NCBI GenBank assembly: GCA_903892415.1
Contig: CAITIQ010000558.1
Location: 1 to 32,096 of the forward strand
Length of the DNA stretch: 32,096 nt
From: an uncultured delta proteobacterium
GTDB taxonomy: Bacteria; Myxococcota_A; Polyangia; Polyangiales; Polyangiaceae
Direction of reading: 5' to 3'
In this document: one piece after another, positions 16,343 through 24,220 of the stretch
Layout of the letters: each line of letters starts with the position of its first letter
Position numbering within the stretch: position 1 is the stretch's first letter
Made by a program: the position numbers and the translations under genes
Notes under the pieces: generated by a model
Told to the model about the DNA's origin: nothing
Seen by the model: the letters and a program-made list of their open reading frames with translations, nothing else
The model's database searches: none

Positions 16343-18226
16343 CTACTCGCAGTCCACGTCAGAGATTTCAAAGTCATCGAGCGTCCAACCAGCAACGGTC
16401 GGGTTATCTGGGCTGTTTTTGAAGCAGAACCGTACGCGCGAGTTGACGCCCTTCTTCACCGGTACGGCTGCGGTCGCCCATTCCGTGTTCGGGTCGGCCC
16501 AGTTCGCCACCTTCCAAGACACGCCGTTGAATACCTCCACGCTGGCGCTGACGTCGCCAAACGCATGGAGCTGGTAGGCGTACTTGGCGGTCACCTGCGT
16601 CGCGACGTGCGAGAGGTCGACCAGGGGGCTCGTCATGCAGACCTTGCCGCTCGCGCCTTGGGGGATGCAACCACCAATCAGCGTACCGGCGACGCCGCTC
16701 TGGTCGCTCGATGTGTGATCGGTTGCCGGGTCCTCGCCAAGCGTTTCTTCGCTACAATTCGACTCGATCGCTGGCCCGATTTCCCAGCCGTTGCCTAGCG
16801 TCCAGCCGGCGGAGTTGTCGCTGAAGTCGTCGCTAAAGTACCTTTGCGGGGCGCGCCCATCGCAGTTCTCGTCGAGGTCGTTGCCGCAGATCTCGGGCGA
16901 CGGTTCATGCTGACGCTCGCAGCGCAGCTGCGCGAAGTCGCAGGTAACGATGCCGATGGCGCACTGCCCCTGCGCCCCGGTGTCGCAAGCCATCCCACCC
17001 TCGGGGTTGCCTTCGTCGATGGATCCGTCGCAGTTGTCGTCGATGCCGTTGCACAGTTCCACGGTGCCTGGTGGAGCGTCGCAAGGGATGTGCTCAGGAT
17101 CCGGGTCCAACGACTTAGGGATTCGCAGCAGGGTGCTTCCGTTGTCTTTGACCCAAAAGATGAACTCTTCGCCGATGGCAACCTGCTCTGCGACCGTATC
17201 GATCTGCGTGACTTCGCTTCCGTCCCGCGTCATGCGCCAAAGGCCACCATCGCTTATCCAATAGAAGTGTGTGTCGTCTAGTTCCCAGTCGAGGATTTCA
17301 GTGGTCGCAGGCAGCGGATGGCTCTCGGCCTCCACGCCGCTGAACGGATTCGGCAGCCGTTCGATGCTGCACCCCGCGCCATCCGAGCAAACCTTCCGGA
17401 ACATCTCCTCACCCGACATCAGCAGCTTCGAGTCGAAGTACCCGTCCACCGAATCGATCACGAACTCGGCATTGAGGTCGCCGTCGCCGAGCTTCCGAAA
17501 CAGGCTCCAGCCCTGGAGTGCTGGGTCATCGCTTGGAAAGTTGTGGTTGATGACGAAGTAGACCCACGTATCGTCTGCGACGATCGCCGTGCTCGCCGGC
17601 CACTCTTCATCTCCCTCGTAGAACGATTCATCGGGGGCCGGAGAGTCCTTGGAGAAGGGACGGAGAGAAGCTCGCTTGATGTCCTGGAGTCGGAGCGGCT
17701 CGCTGAATTGCTTGGAGGGCGCTGCGTCCACGCAGAAGATGTCCTCTGAGTTCGCAAAGGCGAACTCAGAGGAGATCGAGCCGCAATGGCTGGGGTGCCA
17801 GCTGCGGTGCTCATCTGCGAAGGTCCAAACCTCTTTCTTGTCGCTACGGCTTCTCGCCAGCCCGTGAAGCTCGCCGTCCCAGAGCACCGGTTGGAAGCTT
17901 GCGTCCCATGGGTCTTGCGAACTGGGTTTGACCGCAGTGTAGTTCCCCGTGTCACTACTGCCGCGCACAACGCGTTGGTCCTTGAGGTCCCCGAACTGCT
18001 CGGAGGGATTCTTCAAGGCCGACCAGAAGACGTTCTCGCCGGCTGGGACAAGGTCTCGGATCGTCCACTCGCCTTTGGCGACGACCTTTGCCTTCACCTG
18101 ATCTCCCTGTTCGTGAACCGCTTCGTCCGATGGAAGTTCGGCTCCGGGGGCGCAGGCTTGCGCTGCGGAAAGCAGGAGCAACGGAACCACAGACCGAGGT
18201 GAGAAAACGCTGGAAATGTGGGACAT
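16343..18226 (-). CDS. MopE-like secreted/lipoprotein with putative metal-binding motif and C-terminal jelly-roll-like domain
   Basis: The ATG at 18226 has GGAG three bases upstream and starts a signal peptide ending near Cys25 (SAAQAC). The lipobox is imperfect, so lipidation is likely but not sure. An ATG at 18253 has no ribosome binding site. The 627-residue product has a large beta-propeller-like N-terminal region with WxF/W repeats (VFWSALKN, HFYWISDGGLWRM, FIFWVKDNG). Then come two copies of the acidic motif CNGIDDNCDGSIDEGN and CGNDLDENCDG. This is the putative metal-binding motif common in myxobacterial MopE-like proteins. A C-terminal domain (DDFSDNSAGWTLGNGWEIGP to GWTLDDFEISD) resembles a MAM/carbohydrate-binding jelly roll. 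Calcium binding by the Asp-rich motifs is inferred. It was read on the minus strand, with the repeat cluster directly after the stop. Confidence 0.82.
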   Translation of the reverse strand: MSHISSVFSPRSVVPLLLLSAAQACAPGAELPSDEAVHEQGDQVKAKVVAKGEWTIRDLVPAGENVFWSALKNPSEQFGDLKDQRVVRGSSDTGNYTAVKPSSQDPWDASFQPVLWDGELHGLARSRSDKKEVWTFADEHRSWHPSHCGSISSEFAFANSEDIFCVDAAPSKQFSEPLRLQDIKRASLRPFSKDSPAPDESFYEGDEEWPASTAIVADDTWVYFVINHNFPSDDPALQGWSLFRKLGDGDLNAEFVIDSVDGYFDSKLLMSGEEMFRKVCSDGAGCSIERLPNPFSGVEAESHPLPATTEILDWELDDTHFYWISDGGLWRMTRDGSEVTQIDTVAEQVAIGEEFIFWVKDNGSTLLRIPKSLDPDPEHIPCDAPPGTVELCNGIDDNCDGSIDEGNPEGGMACDTGAQGQCAIGIVTCDFAQLRCERQHEPSPEICGNDLDENCDGRAPQRYFSDDFSDNSAGWTLGNGWEIGPAIESNCSEETLGEDPATDHTSSDQSGVAGTLIGGCIPQGASGKVCMTSPLVDLSHVATQVTAKYAYQLHAFGDVSASVEVFNGVSWKVANWADPNTEWATAAVPVKKGVNSRVRFCFKNSPDNPTVAGWTLDDFEISDVDCE

Positions 18227-18303
18227 CCACTCCAGATAGCTCTTGTTAACCAACGGTCAATAGTACTCGAAGATCCTCGGCGGTTGGGAGTTAGCGAGTG
18301 GTT

Positions 18304-18666
18304 TCAGCCTTGCTGGCTGAAGTCGATGCACGGTCGGACTTCCACCGAGCCCGTTTTCGCCGCCGGGAGCCGAGCCGCGATGGCCAGCGCCTCCTCGAGA
18401 TCCTTGGCTTTGATCAAGTAGAAGCCACCGAGCTGCTCCCTGGTCTCCGCGAACGGACCATCGGTGCTCAGCACCTTACCCGCGCGAACGCGGACGGTGC
18501 TCGCGGTGGTAGTGGGGTGCAGGGCTTCACCCCCGAGGTAGTGCCCGCTTTGCTTGATGCTCTCGGAGAAAGCTTCGTACTCGCCGATTAGCTCGGCCAT
18601 CTCGGCCTCGGTTTTTCCTTCGTCGTTCTTTTCGTTGTCATAGAGGGCCAGCAGGTAGGTAATCAC
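18304..18666 (-). CDS. YciI-like (DGPF-domain) protein
   Basis: The product from the GTG at 18666 is 120 residues. It fits the YCII-related family: an N-terminal YLLALYDNE strand, a helix pair, and the hallmark STDGPFAETREQLGGFYLI block near residues 69-86, followed by LEEALAIAARLPAA. The open frame runs further upstream to 18834, but that part overlaps the DJ-1-like gene and reads as shadow sequence. The start is uncertain: another GTG lies about 30 bases upstream and neither has a clear ribosome binding site. The family often sits beside ECF sigma factors. Here it follows a DJ-1/PfpI gene by 70 bases on the same strand and is probably in its operon. Biochemical role unknown. Confidence 0.85.
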   Translation of the reverse strand: MITYLLALYDNEKNDEGKTEAEMAELIGEYEAFSESIKQSGHYLGGEALHPTTTASTVRVRAGKVLSTDGPFAETREQLGGFYLIKAKDLEEALAIAARLPAAKTGSVEVRPCIDFSQQG

Positions 18667-18736
18667 GCGGCACGAGTAGCACGGCTCTTCGCGATGAATC
18701 ACCAGAAAGTCGGCCGCCCAAGCGCCGGTCCGAGGT

Positions 18737-19507
18737 CTAGCGGCCGAGCGTCTCAATGACGAGGTTCGCCGTCTCGCTGCCGGAGAAATTCTGCTGGCCG
18801 GTGATGAGGTTGCCGTCGCGCACCGCATACCCACGCCATAGACCCGCCTGCACGAAGTTCGCCCCTAGCTTCTTCAGCTCGTCCTCGATCCGCCAGGGCA
18901 TGAGGTGCTTGTCCTTCGGCAGTGCGCCCATGTTCCACACGGCGTTGTCGGCGAAGTCCTCCTCGACGTTGGCGAAGCCTGTGACGGTCTTGCCCTTGGC
19001 TAGCAGCTCGCCGTTCGAGAGCTTGGCGAAGCGCAGGATGGCGACGCCGTGACAGAGCGCACAAGCGAGCTTCCCGGCCTCGTAGAACTCGACGAACTTC
19101 CGGTGCAGGCCCGTCGCCTGCTCGAAGCTGAACATCGGCGCTTGCCCGCCGGCGACGACAAGCGCGTCGAAGCGCGCGACGTCGAGCTCAGCGACCAGCT
19201 TGGTGTTGTCCACGAGCGCGGCGAGCTTCGGCGTGCTGATGAAGCCCATGCTGATGAGGTCCGACGCAGAGTAGCCGCTAGCGTCGCGGGGATCGGACAT
19301 GCCGTCGGCCTCGCATTTGCCGCCGGCTGGGCTGAAGATCTCGACCTCGTAGCCGGCCTCGTGGAAGGCGAAGTACGGGTGTGTCAGCTCCGACCACCAG
19401 AAGCCGACGGGCCAGCCGGTGGTGCTGGAGGTGGTCGGGTTGGCGATCACGATCGCGATGCGCTTGGGCTTGCTCTTGTTCGATGCGTTCGGGTCTCTGA
19501 GGCTCAT
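18737..19507 (-). CDS. DJ-1/PfpI-family protein (Hsp31/type 1 glutamine amidotransferase-like)
   Basis: The 256-residue product belongs to the larger DJ-1 group. It has GWPVGFWWSELTHPY at 31-45 with the conserved acidic Glu40, VEIFSPAGG near 55-63, the strand LVVAGGQAPMF near 117-126, and the nucleophile elbow ACALCHG with Cys152-His153. These proteins act as glyoxalases, chaperones or protein deglycases, and the sequence does not tell which. AGGAG lies eight bases before the ATG. Upstream, in the 110-base gap to the LysR gene on the same strand, is a 19-bp inverted repeat with T-N11-A form, so LysR control in response to a reactive electrophile is plausible. The YciI-like gene follows. Confidence 0.88.
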   Translation of the reverse strand: MSLRDPNASNKSKPKRIAIVIANPTTSSTTGWPVGFWWSELTHPYFAFHEAGYEVEIFSPAGGKCEADGMSDPRDASGYSASDLISMGFISTPKLAALVDNTKLVAELDVARFDALVVAGGQAPMFSFEQATGLHRKFVEFYEAGKLACALCHGVAILRFAKLSNGELLAKGKTVTGFANVEEDFADNAVWNMGALPKDKHLMPWRIEDELKKLGANFVQAGLWRGYAVRDGNLITGQQNFSGSETANLVIETLGR

Positions 19508-19599
19508 GGTCGTTGCTCCTGCGTGAGGATTTAGGGTCCACGCAGGAAGGACTATCGAGCCGGTAAGTCATGCAGACAATGAAAGAGACATGAAGAATA

Positions 19600-19618
19600 A
19601 GTTGCAAGCTATGCAACT
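19600..19618. promoter_or_regulatory. LysR-type operator candidate upstream of the DJ-1-like gene
   Basis: AGTTGCA-N5-TGCAACT is a perfect dyad and contains the LysR signature T-N11-A (TGCAAGCTATGCA). It lies 93-111 bases before the DJ-1-like start, directly after the LysR gene. The same half-site AGTTGCA recurs at the LysR gene's own start (20609-20615), consistent with autoregulation. Confidence 0.5.
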
Positions 19619-20604
19619 CACTTCGTCCGCCGCTTCCGTTTGCGGGCCTGGCCCGAGGTCGGGTCGGTCGCGTCCAGGCGAGTGCGTGGCGCTTCATGGC
19701 GATCCGCTGCGGCCTCTTTCGCCGCGCGCAGGAACACCTCGCGCAGGAAGCGATGCCCTGCGTCTCCGTCGAAGCGGGGGTGCCAGACGAGGCTCAAGGC
19801 GTAGGCTCTGAGCTTCACAGGCAGCTCGAGCAGCGTGAGAGAGAGAGGCTCGGCAAAGCGCCGTGCGATGCGCTCCGAGATCGTCAGTACATAGTCTGTC
19901 GCTGAGGCGAGCTGCAGCGCGGTGATGAAGTAGGGCACAGCGCGCGCGACAGTCCGCTCGCGGCCGCGCTCGCGCAGCACGTCGTCGAGATAGCCACCGG
20001 GTTTGCCGCGCGGCGCCACCTGAATGTGGGGGATATCGACGAAGTCGTCGAGCGTGAAGCGCTTCTTCGCCCGCGGATGTCCGCGCCTCACCACGCACAC
20101 GAAGCGGTCGGTCAGCAGCTGGCGGCTGCGCATCTCCTGCGGCAGGTCGCCATAGATACCCACCGCCAGATCCGAGCCTTGATCGCGCAGCAGCGCTGCA
20201 TCATCTGGCGTATTCGGCACGAAGCGTATGCATACGTTGGGCGCCTCTTCGCGCAGGATGCGATCGACGCCCGCGCCCAGAATGGTGAGCACGTAGTCGG
20301 TCGCGTGCACCACGAAGGTGCGCGAGAGCTCGCTCGCAACGAAGGGTCGCTCGGGCTCGAGCGCACGCCTCGCCTCGCTCACGACGCTGTGGACCTGGTC
20401 CTTGAGCGCGAGCGCGCGCGGGGTAAGCAGCATGCCGCGCCCCGAGCGCACCAGGATCGGATCCCCGAGCCGCTCACGGACCCGCGCCAGCGCATGGCTC
20501 ATCGCTGGGGTCGAAAGACCGACCCGCCGCGCGGCTCCGGTGACGCTGCCCTCTTGCAGAAGTGCATCGAGCGAGACCAAAAGCCCCATGTCGTTTGATT
20601 CCAT
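19618..20604 (-). CDS. LysR-family transcriptional regulator
   Basis: The product from the ATG at 20604 is 328 residues. An upstream TTG at 20613 and an ATG at 20589 are also possible. The second would give the typical MGLLVSLDALLQEGSVTGAA start. The helix-turn-helix lies at about residues 8-62 (LLQEGSVTGAARRVGL, MSHALARVRERLGDPILVR). The effector domain follows (VHATDYVLTILG, DLAVGIYGDL, RFVCVVRRGHP). This is the NodD/SyrM-like arrangement, where the HTH begins almost at residue 1. A basic Lys/Arg tail (QARKRKRRTK) extends the C-terminus beyond the usual end. It lies upstream of the DJ-1-like and YciI-like genes on the same strand and probably regulates them through the dyad at 19600-19618. 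Confidence 0.92.
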   Translation of the reverse strand: MESNDMGLLVSLDALLQEGSVTGAARRVGLSTPAMSHALARVRERLGDPILVRSGRGMLLTPRALALKDQVHSVVSEARRALEPERPFVASELSRTFVVHATDYVLTILGAGVDRILREEAPNVCIRFVPNTPDDAALLRDQGSDLAVGIYGDLPQEMRSRQLLTDRFVCVVRRGHPRAKKRFTLDDFVDIPHIQVAPRGKPGGYLDDVLRERGRERTVARAVPYFITALQLASATDYVLTISERIARRFAEPLSLTLLELPVKLRAYALSLVWHPRFDGDAGHRFLREVFLRAAKEAAADRHEAPRTRLDATDPTSGQARKRKRRTK

Positions 20605-20742
20605 CGCATGCAACTATCGGATTCGAGGCTTGCACTGGTCAAGAGCCGTTGCTGGCGGCTCGGGCGCCCCAGGGCGCTCGCTGGGCTGCTTCGTGGGCGG
20701 CGGGCCTTGACGACCACGGTCCGGGAGCAGACCCTGCGACGG

Positions 20743-21345
20743 GTGACGTACCGCACCAAAGAAAGTCGCCCTTCGGCGCAGTTCGAGCTGCGGCCCGCTC
20801 CTGGTTACTGGGCTGCAGCTGCGCTGATGACGCTGCTCGGAGCGGGAGTCGCCCTGCTCTTCGTTTGGGGCACCGTTTCGCACGGGCAGCCATCGCTTGG
20901 CGCTCTGGTGCGGGGTGTCGCTGTGCTCGGGCTGGTGGCGATTTTCTGGTTCGCGACCTCCGCCTACCGAGCGAACGGAACCATCGTCGTAGACGATGAG
21001 CAGGTGGCGTTCGTTGATGCTGCGGGCCGCAAGCGTTGGTCGCTCCCAGTGCGTGAAGTGAGCTTCGAGATCGCCGCCAACGTGGTTGTCTTGCGCAGCG
21101 GCAAACAGGTCCGACGGCTCTCCGTGCGAGTGTTTGGCTCCGGTGCCGCTGTCGATCAGCTCTCGCAGGCGCTGATGGTGCGGGCGTTGGGAGAGCGTGC
21201 CGGGGAGATGATGCACGGGGTATTCGCCGAACTCTTTTCGATGGCACCGAATCCAGACGGATCGCGCTCAGATGCCGCACCTTCGAGTCCGGCTGAGGCC
21301 GAGCTCGAAGTCCGCCTTAACGCCGAACTCGAGAAGCTCGACTGA
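20743..21345 (+). CDS. Small membrane protein of unknown function
   Basis: The protein has two membrane segments, YWAAAALMTLLGAGVALLFVW and a second ending GLVAIFWFATSAY. A soluble beta-rich domain follows (GTIVVDDEQVAFVDAAGRKRW to VVVLRSGKQVRRLSVRVFG). This resembles the layout of small PH-like membrane proteins, but no family is assigned. The start is unsettled. Possible starts are an ATG at 20608 (which overlaps the LysR start region), a TTG at 20707 and a GTG at 20743. None has a clear ribosome binding site. The C-terminal 30 residues are acidic and Ala/Ser/Pro-rich. Confidence 0.55.
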   Translation: MTYRTKESRPSAQFELRPAPGYWAAAALMTLLGAGVALLFVWGTVSHGQPSLGALVRGVAVLGLVAIFWFATSAYRANGTIVVDDEQVAFVDAAGRKRWSLPVREVSFEIAANVVVLRSGKQVRRLSVRVFGSGAAVDQLSQALMVRALGERAGEMMHGVFAELFSMAPNPDGSRSDAAPSSPAEAELEVRLNAELEKLD

Positions 21346-21380
21346 GGATCGAGGCGTGGCCGTGCTCCTTGGCGGTGGCG

Positions 21381-21761
21381 CTACTCGATGGCCTGCACCA
21401 AAGCGATGAGGTCGTCGGGCCGCACGACATGTACTTCGTAGCGATCGAGCAGCTCATCCTCCAAGCGGTGAAGGCTCGCATCTTCCGTCACCAGAAACTC
21501 GATGCGCCGCTCGATGGCCAAGGCGAGCAGCCGCAGCTTGCTCTCCCGCTCCTCGTCCGCGAGCGCGGTCGTGAGCGAGAGGTCGGGGAACAGCAAGCCG
21601 TGCAGCTCGTCGAGTTTGGTGGAGCGCGCGTCGAGCGGCGCTCGGGTCGCATCGATAAGCTCCACGCGTCCCTCGGTATGCCAGGCCTCGAGTGTGTGCA
21701 TGGCCGTGCCGCAGGCTGCGGATAGAATCGCATCAACAAGAATGGTCGGTGGTCGGGACAT
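21381..21761 (-). CDS. PIN-like domain protein (possible ribonuclease/toxin)
   Basis: The product from the ATG at 21761 is 126 residues. GAGGAA lies five bases upstream and fixes this start over one at 21839. It reads as a compact alpha/beta protein: an opening ILVDAILS strand with an Asp, a central helix-rich part with acidic residues, and LVTEDASLHRLEDELLDRYEVHVVRPDDLIAL near the C-terminus. The last block is typical of PIN nucleases, where the acidic residues bind a metal ion. No antitoxin gene is recognised next to it, so a toxin role is unsupported. A 19-bp palindrome of the type found in the metal-homeostasis cluster lies 61-79 bases upstream. Confidence 0.55.
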   Translation of the reverse strand: MSRPPTILVDAILSAACGTAMHTLEAWHTEGRVELIDATRAPLDARSTKLDELHGLLFPDLSLTTALADEERESKLRLLALAIERRIEFLVTEDASLHRLEDELLDRYEVHVVRPDDLIALVQAIE

Positions 21762-21821
21762 GTCGTTCCTCGGCTTTAGCTGCGAAGGCCGCCCTTGCCA
21801 TAGCCGCTCTTGTAGTAGGCC

Positions 21822-21840
21822 CGTGCAACTAAGTTGCACG
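21822..21840. promoter_or_regulatory. Fur-family-like palindrome (Zur-type box candidate) upstream of the PIN-like gene
   Basis: CGTGCAACT-A-AGTTGCACG is a perfect 9-1-9 dyad. Its core TGCAACT-N-AGTTGCA (21824-21838) is the same as the box at 28732-28746, more than 6 kb away. The one-base centre is poor for an RNA hairpin, so an operator is more likely than a terminator. It lies between the PIN-like start and the stop of the flavodoxin-like remnant. Confidence 0.55.
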
Positions 21841-21842
21841 AG

Positions 21843-22187
21843 CTATTGATCCTCGAGTGGTCGGCTCACGAGAGCTCGTTGGGGCAGGCCGTGTTGATAG
21901 GCCTGAACCCGCCAACCGAGGTCGCCCAGGAGACGATAGAGCAGGTCCGGGAAAGGGGCTTTGGCCATCGCTTCGATGGCCTCGTCCGGGATGACCTTAC
22001 CCTTCGACGGCGCGAGCGCCGTCAGCTCCAAGGACTTGGCGACATGCAGCGCCGGACCGCTTGGGTCATCCAGAGAACGCCCCGCGATGGCGCCGCCCCC
22101 TCCCAGCGGCAGTCCGCCAGACCAACCGCAGCCTACCGCCTCGGCGAAGTGCCGGGTCACTCGCAGCGCAGTGCGGTGGCCAGCCAT
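21843..22187 (-). pseudogene. Flavodoxin-like/NAD(P)H-dependent oxidoreductase, C-terminal fragment
   Basis: The 114 codons match the end of a family of flavodoxin-like NAD(P)H-dependent oxidoreductases. HFAEAVGCGWSGG leads into the LPLGGGGAI phosphate-binding-like loop, then SLELTALAPSKGKVIPDEAI and FPDLLYRLLGDLGWR. The N-terminal FMN-binding loop that should precede this is missing. Upstream in the same frame, only nine bases separate it from the stop codon of the preceding gene. It is therefore probably a truncated remnant; if expressed, it would be by reinitiation. The family assignment is by pattern memory and is moderate. Confidence 0.5.
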
Positions 22188-22193
22188 AGTCGT

Positions 22194-22991
22194 TTAGCCG
22201 ACGGTCAATTCGTAGCCGTACTGCTCAGCGAGCGCTGAGAACAAAGCGTTCGGTTGCCCAAAGATCTCGCCGAGTAGCCGCTCCGCGGTCGAAGCTGCCT
22301 CTTCGTCTCGGCCCAAGAGCTCACACCCGAAGTAGTCGCTGCTCCCCATCCCGTCCACGAACTGGATCTCTGCCTCGACTCGTTCCCGTAGTCCTGGATT
22401 GCTGCTGAGCTCGGGGAAGGCTCGAACGGTCTTGTCCAGCAGGTTGAAGAGTTCAGAGAGCGCCTCATCCAACCGGGGCTCGGAAGTCCGGGCTCGGAGC
22501 CTGAAGTGAAATTCTTTGGGTTTCTTTGCAGGCGCCTTCACTGTGGACCGCCTCACTCGCGGCTTGCTTGTTGCGCCATTGGCTTTTCTCGCTCCCGCGC
22601 GCATCGCCTTCTTGCCTTCCGCGGAGGGCGCGCGGAGTTTCTCATAGAGCGCCATTGCCTTTTTGTTTGAGAGTTCCGCGCTGCGTTTTCCGGGTCGGAA
22701 CAGCGAGCCGCTCGCCTCGTCTTCCTCTGTAATCAGAGCAACTGCCTCTCCCTCTTTTGCGTGGCTGGCGAGTACCTCCAGAACTCCCTCCGAAATATCG
22801 AAGCAGCTCCAGGAGGCCGAGCCATCCCACTGCACCGACAAACGCAGGCTCTTGAACGATAGGCAGTCAGCATCGAGCAGGTTGTCGGCGTGGCCTATGT
22901 ATCCTTCCTCTTCGAGTTCTTCTTGTGCGCGTACATACGAAGCTTTGCTCGCGAAGACGAGAGAGGCCCAAAAGAACATGGCGGCAGTCAT
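22194..22991 (-). CDS. Hypothetical protein with a Lys-rich linker
   Basis: I do not recognise the family. The product is up to 265 residues, and the start is uncertain: an ATG at 22991 and another at 22979 are in frame with no convincing ribosome binding site. The N-terminal part is soluble and acidic (EELEEEGYIGHADNLLDADC). A very basic stretch near residues 125-160 (KKAMRAGARKANG, KAPAKKPK) may be a linker or nucleic-acid contact. A C-terminal helical part carries charged residues (LDEALSELFNLLDKTVRA). Its stop TAA is in frame with the flavodoxin-like remnant that follows. The preceding gene on the same strand is the sterol-desaturase-family gene, ending 66 bases away. Confidence 0.55.
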   Translation of the reverse strand: MTAAMFFWASLVFASKASYVRAQEELEEEGYIGHADNLLDADCLSFKSLRLSVQWDGSASWSCFDISEGVLEVLASHAKEGEAVALITEEDEASGSLFRPGKRSAELSNKKAMALYEKLRAPSAEGKKAMRAGARKANGATSKPRVRRSTVKAPAKKPKEFHFRLRARTSEPRLDEALSELFNLLDKTVRAFPELSSNPGLRERVEAEIQFVDGMGSSDYFGCELLGRDEEAASTAERLLGEIFGQPNALFSALAEQYGYELTVG

Positions 22992-23057
22992 GTTTGTGCC
23001 CCAGCTACGCTCGCTGATTGGCCGAGCTTCCTTCGCTTTCTGCTACGGTTGGCAACC

Positions 23058-24110
23058 TCAGAGATGTTTGAGCGGCGAGAAGAACTGACCCCAATAGCTG
23101 CTGGGCACGACCTCCTTCACAACGCCGTAGCGCAGTGGCCAACGTCCTTCGGGCAGGTGGTAGCTACCAAAGACTCGGTCGAGGAATGCGAACGTGCCTG
23201 CATAGTTTGTGTCGAGCGCTTCGCGGTCGGAGGAGTGGTGCCAATGGTGGAACTTGGGCGAGACGATCACTCGGTCGAGCCAGCCGTAACTTAGCCGTCC
23301 TCGCAAGTGGAGCAGGGTTGCTTGTATGGCGATTAGCGCACCAAAAAGCAGAATGGCAGGCAGCGTAAAGCCCATGAGGTAGAACGTGGACGCTAGCACC
23401 GTGCGCGTCAGCAGCGTCTCGGCGAGGTGCACTCGGGAGCCAGCTAACGCGTCCAGTTCGTCGGCAGAATGATGCACAGCATGGATCGCCCACAAGGCAG
23501 GGATCTCGTGCATCGCCCGATGTAGCCAGTACTGAAACAGGTCGGCGACGAGCAGCAAACAAAGGACCTGCAACGCGAGAGGTAGTCGGGAGGTGGCCTC
23601 GATTCGGACGCTGTGAAAGAGGAAGTGACCAACCGCCGCGCCGAGAACGATGAAGGACTGCGCTAGCAGGTGGTTGCTGATGAAGTAAGCCGCGTCGACC
23701 TTCCAGCCCGCGCGCAACGTTCGATGCGATGCCAAACGCCGTTCGATAGGAATGAAGAGGGCCACGAGCAGCAGGCCATCGAGCACGAGCCAATCGGCCG
23801 ACAAGAGCGACCCGGAGCCCGCTAGGCGCGGCGCTGTTGGTCCTCCGAGCAGCAGTGAGGTCAGCACCAATCCAAGCCCGAGCGCGGACCGCAAAGAGCG
23901 TCGGTTGTGCAGCGTCAGCCCTCCAGCAACGAGGCTTGCTAGCGTGACGAGGCTCGTGGCCACACGAAGAACGCGTTCGGTGGCGAACTCCCTTGCGAGC
24001 TCCGTTGTGAACAACGCTGGGAAGCGGATGCACAGGACCAGGAGGATGCTCGCTACCCCAAATACGATAGCTGCAGCTTCCGTAGCGTTCTCGCGTGGGC
24101 TGGACGACAT
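23058..24110 (-). CDS. Sterol desaturase/fatty acid hydroxylase-family membrane protein
   Basis: The 350-residue product is strongly hydrophobic, with about eight membrane segments. The first half has no catalytic motif. The second half has the histidine boxes of the di-iron sterol desaturase superfamily: HRAMHE, HAVHHS and HHWHHS, plus DLFQYWLHR before the first. It probably hydroxylates or desaturates a lipid using O2, and the substrate is unknown. The ATG at 24110 has GAAGG three bases upstream and was chosen over a TTG at 24128. It follows the amine oxidase gene by 110 bases on the same strand, so a shared transcript is possible. Confidence 0.88.
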   Translation of the reverse strand: MSSSPRENATEAAAIVFGVASILLVLCIRFPALFTTELAREFATERVLRVATSLVTLASLVAGGLTLHNRRSLRSALGLGLVLTSLLLGGPTAPRLAGSGSLLSADWLVLDGLLLVALFIPIERRLASHRTLRAGWKVDAAYFISNHLLAQSFIVLGAAVGHFLFHSVRIEATSRLPLALQVLCLLLVADLFQYWLHRAMHEIPALWAIHAVHHSADELDALAGSRVHLAETLLTRTVLASTFYLMGFTLPAILLFGALIAIQATLLHLRGRLSYGWLDRVIVSPKFHHWHHSSDREALDTNYAGTFAFLDRVFGSYHLPEGRWPLRYGVVKEVVPSSYWGQFFSPLKHL

Positions 24111-24220
24111 GGACCTTCGCCGGAGCAAGGGACGTGCCTCAAAAGAAGGCTCGATTGCGGCCTCAATTCAGCGAGACTGGGCGTACGTCGCTTCGCGCCG
24201 GCGTGCACGATTCGCGGCGC

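Noticed and set aside
21381..21761. Toxin-antitoxin pair
   Set aside because: The PIN-like gene has no recognisable small antitoxin gene next to it; the upstream fragment is an oxidoreductase tail.
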